Part shown: positions 7,115 through 15,727 of the stretch, piece after piece
How the letters are laid out: every line of letters begins with the position of its first letter
Position numbering within the stretch: the first letter of the stretch is position 1
Source: Lachnospiraceae bacterium
GTDB lineage: Bacteria; Bacillota; Clostridia; Lachnospirales; Lachnospiraceae
Length of the DNA: 34,685 bases
Assembly: GCA_017440375.1 (NCBI GenBank)
Contig: JAFSHK010000044.1
Span: 1-34,685 of the forward strand
Direction: 5' to 3'
Notes under the pieces: model-generated
Databases searched by the model: none
The model's input: only the letters and a program-made list of their open reading frames with translations
What the model was told of the DNA's origin: nothing
Translations under genes and position numbers: made by a program

Positions 7115-7756
7115 ATGAAAAAAAAGAAAAAGATGGTATTGATGGTTGTCATTGCCATGTTGGCGTTAGCCGCATGTGGTAATGCAACAGGAGAAACCGC
7201 GACCAGTGAAACGGTGACTGTACCAGAAACATCATCGGGTGAGTTTTTGGTAGATTCCTTGAAGTACTTATTAGTTGAAGAGGAAATAGCAACAGAAGAA
7301 CAAACAGTTGCGGAGGGACAAATAACCTCAGAGGAACAAATTTCAACTGAGAAAATGCAAACCGTTATTTACTATGGCAACGGAGCATCTTTCGAATTGA
7401 ATACGGAAGTGACATCCTTAGAGCAGTTGACAGCGGAAAATTTGGTTGCCGCCTTGGCAAAACGTAATATTGTGTCATTAGATACAAAAGTGAATTCCTT
7501 TGAAGAAGAGGAAAATAACGGTAATAAAGTTTTATACCTGGATTTATCAAAATCCTTCCGTGAGTATTTAGAAACCATGACACAAGAAGGAGAGTGTATC
7601 ATTATTGCTTCCCTGACGGATACTTTCTTAGAAGCATATGATGCAGATTCGATGGTACTTATGATTGATGGTTCTGTTTTAGAAACCGCTCATGCATCTT
7701 ATGAAGAACCACTTGAGTTTTATGAAACAAAGTTGGTTATGGATACAGAAGAATAG
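7115..7756 (+). CDS. GerMN-domain lipoprotein
   Basis: The 213-residue protein starts with a lysine-rich signal peptide (MKKKKKMVLM) and a lipobox LAAC, so it should be lipidated and face outward. A Thr/Glu-rich linker (about 25-85) follows, then a GerMN domain (PF10646) with VIYYGNGASFELNTEV at its start and VLYLDLSKSFREYL in the middle. This domain occurs in spore germination protein GerM and in other envelope proteins. GGAGGGA upstream fixes the start at 7115 rather than at 7076. It is a single gene with its own promoter and a terminator at 7769. A role in sporulation or envelope is inferred only from the domain. Confidence 0.85.
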   Translation: MKKKKKMVLMVVIAMLALAACGNATGETATSETVTVPETSSGEFLVDSLKYLLVEEEIATEEQTVAEGQITSEEQISTEKMQTVIYYGNGASFELNTEVTSLEQLTAENLVAALAKRNIVSLDTKVNSFEEEENNGNKVLYLDLSKSFREYLETMTQEGECIIIASLTDTFLEAYDADSMVLMIDGSVLETAHASYEEPLEFYETKLVMDTEE

Positions 7757-7758
7757 CA

Positions 7759-8466
7759 TTAAAAGTGTAAACGTCTGCGTACTTCATTGCGCAGGCGTTT
7801 TTTTGCTAAAATGGTGATTAAAGCAATGTCAATAATAGCGCATACAGTCAATACCACAGCAGACCATGTAATACGATATGGACTGTTCAAAAAACGCTTG
7901 ATGAAAAGCTCTAATATCACGCAGAAAGCCGGAATTTCTACAAAAAGATAGAGTGAACCGGACAAAATTGTAAAAGGCAGTTTACGGGCAAGCAAGGTAA
8001 ATAATTCTATGAGAATGACAAGGGTAACTACAATCGGTAATCCAAGCTGCCAGAACCATTTTGTGGAAGGGGTCAAATAAGAAATCATGTATAAGTATAT
8101 AGCAACTGCGATACCATCGGCTAGGAGCGATAGATAAATCGGTGTTTTGGTATAAATCACTGCCGGAAATGCAAAGAAAAACAGGCAGATGCACACACCA
8201 ATAACAAGAAAAGACCATAAAGAACCCTGAAAAACGAGTAGGTTCAGTAAAAAACAAGTAATACTTGTGGCAGATAAAACAACGGTAAGCAAAATACCTA
8301 AATCTTTTCTTTTCACGACTTCAACTTGACCTTTGGAGGTGGGATAAGGTCTGTCTGTTATGGGCTGGCTGATATTCTTATTTGGGTTAATCACAGGAGT
8401 ATTGCAAAGCGGACATTCTTTCAAAGAAGCTTCTAACTCTACTCCACAGTTTACGCAATATGACAT
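7759..8466 (-). CDS. Zinc-ribbon membrane protein (DUF6320-like)
   Basis: The 235-residue protein begins with a zinc ribbon (CVNCGVELEASLKECPLCNTPV, Cys at 4, 7, 18 and 21), then a polar linker to about residue 54, then five to six hydrophobic segments up to a basic C-terminus (KKRLRNEVRRRL). This is the layout of DUF6320 proteins of Clostridia; the name is from memory of the family. It follows the acyltransferase-like gene by 36 bases on the same strand, so the two form an operon, with an HSL hydrolase divergent. The function is unknown. AAAGGA upstream supports the ATG at 8466. Confidence 0.75.
   Translation of the reverse strand: MSYCVNCGVELEASLKECPLCNTPVINPNKNISQPITDRPYPTSKGQVEVVKRKDLGILLTVVLSATSITCFLLNLLVFQGSLWSFLVIGVCICLFFFAFPAVIYTKTPIYLSLLADGIAVAIYLYMISYLTPSTKWFWQLGLPIVVTLVILIELFTLLARKLPFTILSGSLYLFVEIPAFCVILELFIKRFLNSPYRITWSAVVLTVCAIIDIALITILAKKRLRNEVRRRLHF
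7769..7804 (+). terminator. Terminator between convergent genes
   Basis: AAACGTCTGCG (7769-7779) pairs with CGCAGGCGTTT (7790-7800), with one G-U pair, followed by TTTT. It serves the lipoprotein gene and lies inside the 3' end of the opposing minus-strand gene. Confidence 0.8.
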
Positions 8467-8502
8467 ATGAAAATTCCTTTCTGTTTGTTGATTTTACAGA
8501 TT

Positions 8503-9816
8503 CTATTTTGGTTCGCGATTACTCTCAATTGTTACATGAATTCCATCCTGTATCAATTTTCGGAAAAAGAAGCGTTCTACATCGGCTTCGATGATGCTGC
8601 TTGCGAAATTGATTGTTAGAATGTCATCAAAGCTGATAATAGCACAATTGGTACGGGAGGAAAAAGGTTGCCCCATATAAATATCAAATCGTTCAATATA
8701 AGGTTTCATGTCTTCCGGAACTTGCAGAGCCCCCATATTGGTTAATCCGGCAGAAGAGTTTTTGTCCTGTACTTTTGTGTAGAAGGTACGGACAACGAAA
8801 TCTTTGATAAAAAGTGGTACAACGCGGATAATAGGATTGCGTTGTGTGGCGGCGTTGGTGGTAATATCACCACGCAGAAATTTATCGTTGATGTAGTAGC
8901 GCATATAATTGTGTACTTGTTTTACGATATCTTCAAAGGTATAGTCTCCAAGACGCGGGTCAATGGAAGGATAAACCATCGTAATAAAATTGCGTAGGGT
9001 TTTCGACGGGAAAAAGCGCCGTAAGTTAACCGGCATGGCAATTTTGACCGGACGTATTCGAAACGGCATATCGGCTTCCTGCTTTTGCAACAAAGCATAG
9101 AGAAGGACAGCATTTAAATATTCGGTTAAAGTCGCATTGTATTTTTTTGCGACTGCCATTGCTTCTTTCGTAGACATAATACCATCGATAATATTTAGTG
9201 TATAAAAAGGTTCTTTGGTTCCGCAGACACGGAAGGTTTTTTCTCCGGGACGTGGTGGACGAACCTGTGCATTGGCATAACGCATATAAGCATCTTCCAA
9301 TTCTTCCGGGTGTGGAGTGTCGTTGATATCCAGTACGAAACCGGATGGTGTAATCGGATGTCCGAGTAACCCAAGATAAACTGCTGTCAAAGTCTGTAAC
9401 ACACACATTCCGCCGGTGCCGTCACCGAGGCAGTGATGTGCTTCTAAGGAAATCCTTTTTCCATAATAGTAAACACGTATCAAATAGCGGTTATTAGCTT
9501 TGAACGGCATAGGCATACATGGATTTTTTATATCAGGAGTGACGAAAGGTCCCGGACGGTTGTTGGGTTCTAAATAACGCCAAAAAAGTCCTTTTCGAAT
9601 CGCCACCTTGTATGTCGGAAAACGAAGCAGAGTCATGTCCAGCGCTTTTTGTAAAATTTCAGGATTGATCTCTTCCTTGAGAACAACAGATATACGATAA
9701 ACGGACGAAAAATCCTTTCGTTGCAAGGTAGGATATACAATTGCTGATAAGTCCAGCTTGTACCAGACTTCTTTTTTATTCTTTTGGGCATCGATTTTCT
9801 GACTTAAAGTTGTCAT
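8503..9816 (-). CDS. Condensation-type acyltransferase (AATase-like)
   Basis: A 437-residue cytoplasmic protein with the HHxxxDG catalytic motif of the CoA-dependent acyltransferase/condensation superfamily: EAHHCLGDGTGG near residue 130. A second superfamily region (AIISFDDILTINFASS) lies near 400. The length and single-domain form fit alcohol acetyltransferase-like or PapA-like proteins rather than a peptide synthetase module. ATG at 9816 is preferred over GTG at 9822 because AGGAG sits five bases before the ATG. It is the first gene of a minus-strand pair with the zinc-ribbon membrane protein and is divergent from an esterase-like gene across 122 bases. An acyl group may be attached by one protein and removed by the other; the substrate is unknown. 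Confidence 0.8.
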   Translation of the reverse strand: MTTLSQKIDAQKNKKEVWYKLDLSAIVYPTLQRKDFSSVYRISVVLKEEINPEILQKALDMTLLRFPTYKVAIRKGLFWRYLEPNNRPGPFVTPDIKNPCMPMPFKANNRYLIRVYYYGKRISLEAHHCLGDGTGGMCVLQTLTAVYLGLLGHPITPSGFVLDINDTPHPEELEDAYMRYANAQVRPPRPGEKTFRVCGTKEPFYTLNIIDGIMSTKEAMAVAKKYNATLTEYLNAVLLYALLQKQEADMPFRIRPVKIAMPVNLRRFFPSKTLRNFITMVYPSIDPRLGDYTFEDIVKQVHNYMRYYINDKFLRGDITTNAATQRNPIIRVVPLFIKDFVVRTFYTKVQDKNSSAGLTNMGALQVPEDMKPYIERFDIYMGQPFSSRTNCAIISFDDILTINFASSIIEADVERFFFRKLIQDGIHVTIESNREPK

Positions 9817-9938
9817 GCGCACTCCTATTGTAAATTATTCCATGTCTTTTCTTATAGTAGAGTATATCACAGAATATATATTTTATGGTAAAATGAAACA
9901 AATATTGTGAAGAAAAAATGTACTGGGAGTTGGTCATT

Positions 9939-10835
9939 ATGGCAAAATCAGAAAAGAGAAACCAGAATTTGATGAATTTCATAAAAAGAATGCATGGTGC
10001 GATGGAAAATGCAGATTTAGAGAAACACAGGCAGTCGCAGGATCATTTCGGCGCACTTCTAAGTAACAGTAAGGAAGTGGAAATTAAAGATGTGGATATT
10101 GAGGGAATTCATGGAGAATGGATTTCTGTGAACCGGGCGCATATGAAGAAGTATGTGATTTTGTATTGTCATGGTGGTGGTTATTCTACCGGCAGTAGTA
10201 TTTATGCCAGAACCTTGACGACGAAGTTGGCGACATCTACCTCTATGGATGTTCTGTGTTTTGATTACAGACTGGCACCGGAGCATCCATATCCGTCGGC
10301 ATCGGAAGATGCGATGAAAGTCTGGAATTATCTGATGCTTCTTGGCTATGGTGCAAGGGATGTGATTATTGCAGGGGATTCAGCAGGCGGAAATCTGACA
10401 TTGTCGCTTGTTTTGCAATTAAAGGAGCAGAGAAGATTGTTGCCAAGAGGATTGATTTTGATGTCACCTTGGACGGATTTGACTTTTTCCGGGAAGTCGC
10501 ATTTATCCAGAGCAGATATTGATCCGGTGTTGAATGCTCCATATTTGCAGGAAATGATAGCACATTATGCCCAAGGAGAGGATTTGCAAAATCCGTTTAT
10601 CTCACCTTTGTTTGGTGATTTTGAAGGGTTTCCACCTACCTATATTCAGGTGGGTGATAACGAGATTTTGCTGAATGATGCAACCTTGCTGCATAAGAGG
10701 ATGGTAAAGGCGAATGTTTCCGTGAAGATGGATATTTTTAAGGGAATGTGGCATGTTTTTCAGATGTCTCCGTTCAAAACAGCCTATGAGGCGATGGATA
10801 AAAATGCAGAATTTATTTACGATATATGCCGATAA
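9939..10835 (+). CDS. HSL-type alpha/beta hydrolase (esterase)
   Basis: The 298-residue protein has the hormone-sensitive lipase family marks: oxyanion hole HGGGYSTG (near 81), nucleophile elbow GDSAGGN (near 147), and acid and base late in the sequence (VGDNEILLNDA near 246 and MWHVFQM near 276). There is no signal peptide, so it is cytoplasmic. It hydrolyses an ester or amide of a small acyl group. GGGAG at 9925-9929 favours the ATG at 9939 over one at 9918. Its divergent neighbours are an acyltransferase and a zinc-ribbon membrane protein. There is no clear terminator after it; 136 AT-rich bases separate it from dgt. Confidence 0.9.
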   Translation: MAKSEKRNQNLMNFIKRMHGAMENADLEKHRQSQDHFGALLSNSKEVEIKDVDIEGIHGEWISVNRAHMKKYVILYCHGGGYSTGSSIYARTLTTKLATSTSMDVLCFDYRLAPEHPYPSASEDAMKVWNYLMLLGYGARDVIIAGDSAGGNLTLSLVLQLKEQRRLLPRGLILMSPWTDLTFSGKSHLSRADIDPVLNAPYLQEMIAHYAQGEDLQNPFISPLFGDFEGFPPTYIQVGDNEILLNDATLLHKRMVKANVSVKMDIFKGMWHVFQMSPFKTAYEAMDKNAEFIYDICR

Positions 10836-10971
10836 AATTAGTATTTGGTTTGGAAGTTAAAAAATAACATAAATTTCGTCACTTTTTTTTGGAAAGAAAA
10901 AAAGGATTTTTGTAAAAGAAACAGAATATTAAAAGAAGAGCGATTGTTTTTTCACAAAGAAAGGCATTTCT

Positions 10972-11976
10972 ATGAATATACGAGAAAGTTTAGAGCAGTG
11001 GGAAAAAGAATATTTAAGTCCTTATGCGATGCTCAGTATGAATTCCAAAGGAAGAATGAAGCCGGAAGAACAATGCGATATCAGACCGGTATTCCAGAGA
11101 GACCGAGACAGAATCATACATAGCAAATCGTTTCGAAGATTGAAGGATAAGACACAGGTTTTTCTGACGCCGGAAGGAGATCATTACAGAACCCGACTGA
11201 CACATACTTTGGAAGTCAGCCAGAATGCGCGCACAATTGCGAAGGCGTTGCGCTTAAATGAAGATTTGGTTGAAGCGATTGCACTTGGACATGATTTGGG
11301 TCATACCCCTTTTGGGCACGCAGGTGAGCGGGCTTTAAACAGAGTGTGTCCATATGGTTTTAGACATAGTGAACAGAGTGTCAGAACGGTAGATATTTTA
11401 GAGAAAGACGGAATCGGCATTAATCTGACTCATGAGGTAAGGGATGGTATTTTAAATCATCAGACTTCGGGAATGCCGGAAACTTTAGAAGGTAAAATTG
11501 TTAGATTTTCCGACAAAATTGCATATATTCATCATGATATGGATGATGCGATTCGGGGCGGTATTCTGAAAGAATCTGACGTGCCGCGTGAAATTAGTAA
11601 AGTTATTGGTTATAGCTGTGGACAGCGATTGGATCATTTTATCCATGATATTGTGACAACCAGTTGGGAGAGGGATGATATTCAGATGTCTCCGGAGGTT
11701 GCTGAAGCCATGAAGAAGCTTAGACAGTTTATGTTTGAAAGTGTTTATCAGAATCCGGTTGCCAAAAGTGAAGAAGGCAAGGCGGAGAATTTGATTGAGA
11801 CTTTATACGAACATTATATGCAGCATATAGATAAGCTGCCGGATTTCCTTTTCCGATTGTTGGAAACAGGAGAACCACTTGAAAAAGTAGTATGTGATTA
11901 CATCGGTTCTATGACAGACCGATTTGCCATTGCCAAATATCAGGAGATTTATATTCCGAAAACATGGCATGGTTAG
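10972..11976 (+). CDS. dgt: dGTP triphosphohydrolase, HD domain
   Basis: The 334-residue protein is a deoxynucleotide triphosphohydrolase of the Firmicutes type: a leading arginine-rich block (FQRDRDRIIHSKSFRRLKDK) and an HD domain with H in RTRLTHTLEVS, HD in ALGHDLGHTPFGH, and a late Asp in VRFSDKIAYIHHD. It converts dNTPs to deoxynucleosides and triphosphate, balancing dNTP pools. It begins the block dgt-dnaG-rpoD-trmK, with only 15 bases to dnaG. AAAGAAAGG lies upstream. An overlapping frame from 10845 has no ribosome site and is not a gene. Confidence 0.93.
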   Translation: MNIRESLEQWEKEYLSPYAMLSMNSKGRMKPEEQCDIRPVFQRDRDRIIHSKSFRRLKDKTQVFLTPEGDHYRTRLTHTLEVSQNARTIAKALRLNEDLVEAIALGHDLGHTPFGHAGERALNRVCPYGFRHSEQSVRTVDILEKDGIGINLTHEVRDGILNHQTSGMPETLEGKIVRFSDKIAYIHHDMDDAIRGGILKESDVPREISKVIGYSCGQRLDHFIHDIVTTSWERDDIQMSPEVAEAMKKLRQFMFESVYQNPVAKSEEGKAENLIETLYEHYMQHIDKLPDFLFRLLETGEPLEKVVCDYIGSMTDRFAIAKYQEIYIPKTWHG

Positions 11977-11991
11977 AAATAGAGGAGAAGT

Positions 11992-13764
11992 ATGTATTAT
12001 CCGGATGAACTGGTAGAAGAAGTAAGAGCCAAAAATGATATAGTAGATGTGATTTCCGGATATGTCCGTATCCAGAAAAAGGGGAGTAGTTATTTTGGGC
12101 TATGTCCTTTTCACAATGAAAAATCGCCGTCGTTTTCGGTTTCGCCGGGCAAGCAGATGTATTATTGTTTTGGTTGTGGTGCCGGTGGTAATGTTTTCAC
12201 TTTTGTCATGGAATATGAGAACTATACCTTTCAGGAAGCGATTAAAGAGTTAGCAGGTCGGGCCGGAGTTGCGTTGCCGGAACTGGAATACTCGGAAGAA
12301 GTGAAGAAACGGGAGAGCAAACGAGCCAAGCTTCTGGAAGTGAATAAGGAGGCCGCAAAATATTTTTATTATCTGTTACGTGCTCCGCAAGGCAAAATTG
12401 GGTATCAATATCTGTCAGGCAGAGAATTAAGCGAAGAAACGATGAAGAAATTCGGACTTGGTTTTGCCAACGTGACAAGTAATGATTTAGTTGCCTATCT
12501 GCGTTCCAAAGGATATACAGATGATGTGATTCAGGAAGCCGGACTGGCAAGCTTCGATGAGAAGTACGGAATGCATGACAAGTTCTGGAACAGAGTTATG
12601 TTTCCGATACAGGATATTAACCATAGAGTTATTGGTTTCGGTGGACGCGTTATGGGAGATGCCAAACCCAAATATTTAAATTCGCCGGAAACCATGATTT
12701 TTGATAAAAGCCGAAATTTATATGGTTTGAATTTTGCAAGAACTTCGCGGAAGAATAATATTATTCTGTGTGAAGGTTATATGGATGTTATTGCACTGCA
12801 TCAGGCAGGCTTCACACAGGCGGTTGCTTCGCTTGGTACTGCTTTTACGGTAGGACAAGCCAATCTTTTACGGCGATATACAGAAGAAGTCTTACTTGCT
12901 TATGACAGCGATGGTGCAGGAACCAATGCAGCACTACGAGCTATCAGTATTTTGAAAGAAACGGGACTTAGAGGAAAGGTCATTAACATGGCACCGTACA
13001 AAGACCCGGATGAATTTATTAAAGCAAACGGCGCAGAAGCTTATCAGGAACGAATAGACAAAGCGGAGAACAGCTTTTTCTTTGAACTGAGAATTCTGGA
13101 GAAGGACTATGATTTGCATGATCCGGAATCAAAAACAAGATTCCATCGGGAAATTGCGAAGAAGCTTTGTGGATTTGAAGAAGAAGTGGAACGCGAGAAT
13201 TATATTGAGTCGGTGGCAGAGAGGTATCATATCGGTTTTGAAAACTTGCGAAAGCTGGTTGCCGGATATGCAACACAAACCGGTCTGGTGAAGCCGGTGG
13301 AGCGACCGAAGCAGGCAGTTTCACAGAAAAATACGCCGGAAGAGAATGCGAAGAAATCCCAGAGGCTGTTGCTTACATGGATTACAGAGGAGCCGGCGCT
13401 TTATCAAAAAATTACAAAATACATCGGTGCAGATGATTTCACCGATGAACTGTATCGGAAGGTTGCAAGTAAATTGTTTGATGATTTGGAGCAGGGGAAT
13501 TTTAATCCTGCGGCAATTGTCAGTACGTTTCAGGATGAAGAGGAACAGCGGGAAGTTGCTTCATTGTTTAATACGAAGCTGCAGGAAGTAAATACGGATG
13601 CAGAAAGAGAAAAAGCTTTTCACGATATCGTGTATGCAGTCAAAAAGAACAGTTTTGAATATTATTCCAGCAGGATGGGTGCGGATATGAATGCGCTGAA
13701 TCAGGTGATTTCGGGTAAAAAAGCCTTGGACGAGCTTAAACAAACGCATATTTCTCTGCATTAA
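11992..13764 (+). CDS. dnaG: DNA primase
   Basis: It makes RNA primers for replication. The 590-residue length is normal. The N-terminal zinc domain has ligands C38, H41, C59 and C62 (CPFHNEKSPSF, then CFGCG). The catalytic TOPRIM core has EGYMD (E261) and DSDGAG (D305, D307). The C-terminal part, after a linker near residue 440, is the helicase-binding region. AGAGGAG sits before the ATG. It is flanked by dgt and rpoD, the macromolecular synthesis operon arrangement of Clostridia. Confidence 0.97.
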   Translation: MYYPDELVEEVRAKNDIVDVISGYVRIQKKGSSYFGLCPFHNEKSPSFSVSPGKQMYYCFGCGAGGNVFTFVMEYENYTFQEAIKELAGRAGVALPELEYSEEVKKRESKRAKLLEVNKEAAKYFYYLLRAPQGKIGYQYLSGRELSEETMKKFGLGFANVTSNDLVAYLRSKGYTDDVIQEAGLASFDEKYGMHDKFWNRVMFPIQDINHRVIGFGGRVMGDAKPKYLNSPETMIFDKSRNLYGLNFARTSRKNNIILCEGYMDVIALHQAGFTQAVASLGTAFTVGQANLLRRYTEEVLLAYDSDGAGTNAALRAISILKETGLRGKVINMAPYKDPDEFIKANGAEAYQERIDKAENSFFFELRILEKDYDLHDPESKTRFHREIAKKLCGFEEEVERENYIESVAERYHIGFENLRKLVAGYATQTGLVKPVERPKQAVSQKNTPEENAKKSQRLLLTWITEEPALYQKITKYIGADDFTDELYRKVASKLFDDLEQGNFNPAAIVSTFQDEEEQREVASLFNTKLQEVNTDAEREKAFHDIVYAVKKNSFEYYSSRMGADMNALNQVISGKKALDELKQTHISLH

Positions 13765-13815
13765 AGGAAAAAATATTATAAATTTCAACCCGGAAAAGGA
13801 AGGAAGGGCCAAGTA

Positions 13816-14928
13816 ATGGACGAAAATGTACAGGCAAAGTTTGAAGAGCGAGTAAAAGAACTCTTAAATCTTGCTAAGAAGAAAAAGAATGTTTTGGAAT
13901 ATCAGGAAATTAGCGAATTTTTCCGTGATTTACCATTGGAAGAGGAGCAGTTTGACAAAATTCTGGAAGCATTAGAGCAAAGTGGTGTAGATGTTCTTAG
14001 AATCACAGAAGAAGATGAAGTAGATGATGAAGAAATCATTCTTACGGAAGAAGATGAAGTAGATGTTGAGAATATCGATTTATCGGTACCGGATGGAATC
14101 AGTATCGAAGATCCGGTCAGAATGTATCTGAAAGAAATCGGTAAGGTTCCGCTGCTTAGTGCAGAAGAAGAAATTGAGCTTGCTAAGAAAATGGAAATGG
14201 GTGATCAGGAAGCGAAGAAACGTCTTGCAGAAGCTAATCTTCGTCTTGTTGTAAGTATTGCCAAAAGATATGTCGGAAGAGGTATGCTTTTCCTTGATTT
14301 GATTCAGGAAGGTAATCTTGGTCTGATTAAAGCTGTTGAGAAATTCGATTATCGTAAGGGATATAAATTTTCTACCTATGCAACTTGGTGGATTCGTCAG
14401 GCGATTACAAGAGCCATTGCAGACCAGGCGAGAACCATCCGTATTCCGGTGCATATGGTTGAAACAATCAATAAACTTATTCGTGTGAGCAGACAGTTAC
14501 TTCAGGAGCTTGGACGTGAACCTACCCCGGAAGAAATTGCAGAAGAGATGAATATGCCGGTAGAAAGAGTCAGAGAAATTCTGAAAATTTCACAGGAGCC
14601 GGTTTCTTTGGAAACACCAATCGGTGAAGAAGAAGACAGCCACCTTGGTGATTTCATTCAGGATGATAATGTACCGGTTCCGGCAGATGCAGCAGCTTTT
14701 ACTTTATTAAAGGAGCAGCTTGTAGAAGTCCTTGGTACTTTAACCGAGAGAGAACAAAAGGTATTGCGTCTTCGTTTTGGTTTGGATGATGGACGTGCCA
14801 GAACTTTGGAAGAGGTTGGTAAGGAATTTAACGTTACGCGTGAACGTATTCGTCAGATTGAAGCAAAGGCTCTTAGAAAACTGCGCCATCCGAGCAGAAG
14901 CCGTAAGTTAAAGGATTATCTGGACTAA
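13816..14928 (+). CDS. rpoD: Housekeeping sigma factor (sigma-A/70)
   Basis: The 370-residue primary sigma factor has an acidic region 1.1 (residues 1-90, with two ITEEDEVD-like acidic patches), region 1.2 ([14 protein letters not shown], near 95), region 2 ([19 protein letters not shown] near 138, [20 protein letters not shown]), region 3 ([19 protein letters not shown]) and the region 4 helix-turn-helix near 333-357 ([14 protein letters not shown]). It directs RNA polymerase to the TTGACA/TATAAT promoters seen in this window. AAGGAAGG upstream fixes the start. Its stop codon overlaps the trmK start (TAATG). Confidence 0.98.
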   Translation: MDENVQAKFEERVKELLNLAKKKKNVLEYQEISEFFRDLPLEEEQFDKILEALEQSGVDVLRITEEDEVDDEEIILTEEDEVDVENIDLSVPDGISIEDPVRMYLKEIGKVPLLSAEEEIELAKKMEMGDQEAKKRLAEANLRLVVSIAKRYVGRGMLFLDLIQEGNLGLIKAVEKFDYRKGYKFSTYATWWIRQAITRAIADQARTIRIPVHMVETINKLIRVSRQLLQELGREPTPEEIAEEMNMPVERVREILKISQEPVSLETPIGEEEDSHLGDFIQDDNVPVPADAAAFTLLKEQLVEVLGTLTEREQKVLRLRFGLDDGRARTLEEVGKEFNVTRERIRQIEAKALRKLRHPSRSRKLKDYLD

Positions 14929-15677
14929 TGAGAGAAAAGGTAGTCCTTTCGGCTAGGTTAAGTGCTGTTGCCTCTATGGTAAGTATGGGAAACAGGGTAT
15001 GTGATGTGGGATGTGATCATGGATTTGTACCGATTTATCTGGTGCAGCAGGGCATCAGTCCCCAAGTGCTTGCGATGGATGTGAATGAAGGCCCGTTGGA
15101 ACAGGCGAGAGAGCATATTCGGGCATATGACTTGGCAAGCTACATAAAAACCAGACTTTCGGATGGATTGAAGGCTTATCAAGAGGGGGAAGCGGATTCG
15201 CTTATTTGCGCCGGAATGGGTGGCAGACTTATGATGCAGATTCTTTGTGAAAATGAGGACAAGACCTCTTCTTTTGGAGAACTTATTTTACAACCGCAAT
15301 CGGATATTGAACTGTTCCGTTGTTTTTTGCGAAAACAGGGATATCAGTTAGTGGAAGAGAATATGATAGAGGAAGATGGAAAATATTATCCGATGATGAA
15401 GGTCGTAAAACAAGAGAGACGGTGCGAAACTGTACCCTGTGGGGAGAGTACGGAAGCAGCATGGCATCAGCGGATGGAAGATAGATACGGACCTCTTTTA
15501 TTACAGAAAAAGCATCCTGTATTGTATCGGTATCTGGAACGGGAAAAACGCATCTGTGAACAAATTTTGGGGCAATTACAGATGCAGGGGTTAGAAGATA
15601 AAAAGCGAAGTTCCAGATACGAAGAGATTACAGAGCAACTACAGGATTGCATAAAGGTATTGGCAGAAATGGCATAA
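14928..15677 (+). CDS. trmK: tRNA (adenine-22-N1)-methyltransferase
   Basis: The 249-residue SAM-dependent methyltransferase has motif I VCDVGCDHGFVPIYL near residue 24, the DVNEGPL acidic strand near 51, and CAGMGGRLMMQIL followed by LQPQSD near 92-122, all typical of TrmK/YqfN, which methylates A22 in tRNA. The C-terminal third is helical and charged. The ATG overlaps the rpoD stop by one base, so translation is coupled. In many Firmicutes trmK follows the sigma factor, which supports the name. Confidence 0.92.
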   Translation: MREKVVLSARLSAVASMVSMGNRVCDVGCDHGFVPIYLVQQGISPQVLAMDVNEGPLEQAREHIRAYDLASYIKTRLSDGLKAYQEGEADSLICAGMGGRLMMQILCENEDKTSSFGELILQPQSDIELFRCFLRKQGYQLVEENMIEEDGKYYPMMKVVKQERRCETVPCGESTEAAWHQRMEDRYGPLLLQKKHPVLYRYLEREKRICEQILGQLQMQGLEDKKRSSRYEEITEQLQDCIKVLAEMA

Positions 15678-15727
15678 AGAACAAAAATAGCATCAAGAAC
15701 GAACATAAGAGTTAAGGAGGGTATGGT

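Noticed and set aside
10845-11123. 92-residue frame upstream of dgt
   Set aside because: It overlaps the clear dgt start in another frame, has no ribosome site, and its composition (Lys, Phe, Arg) reflects the AT-rich gap.
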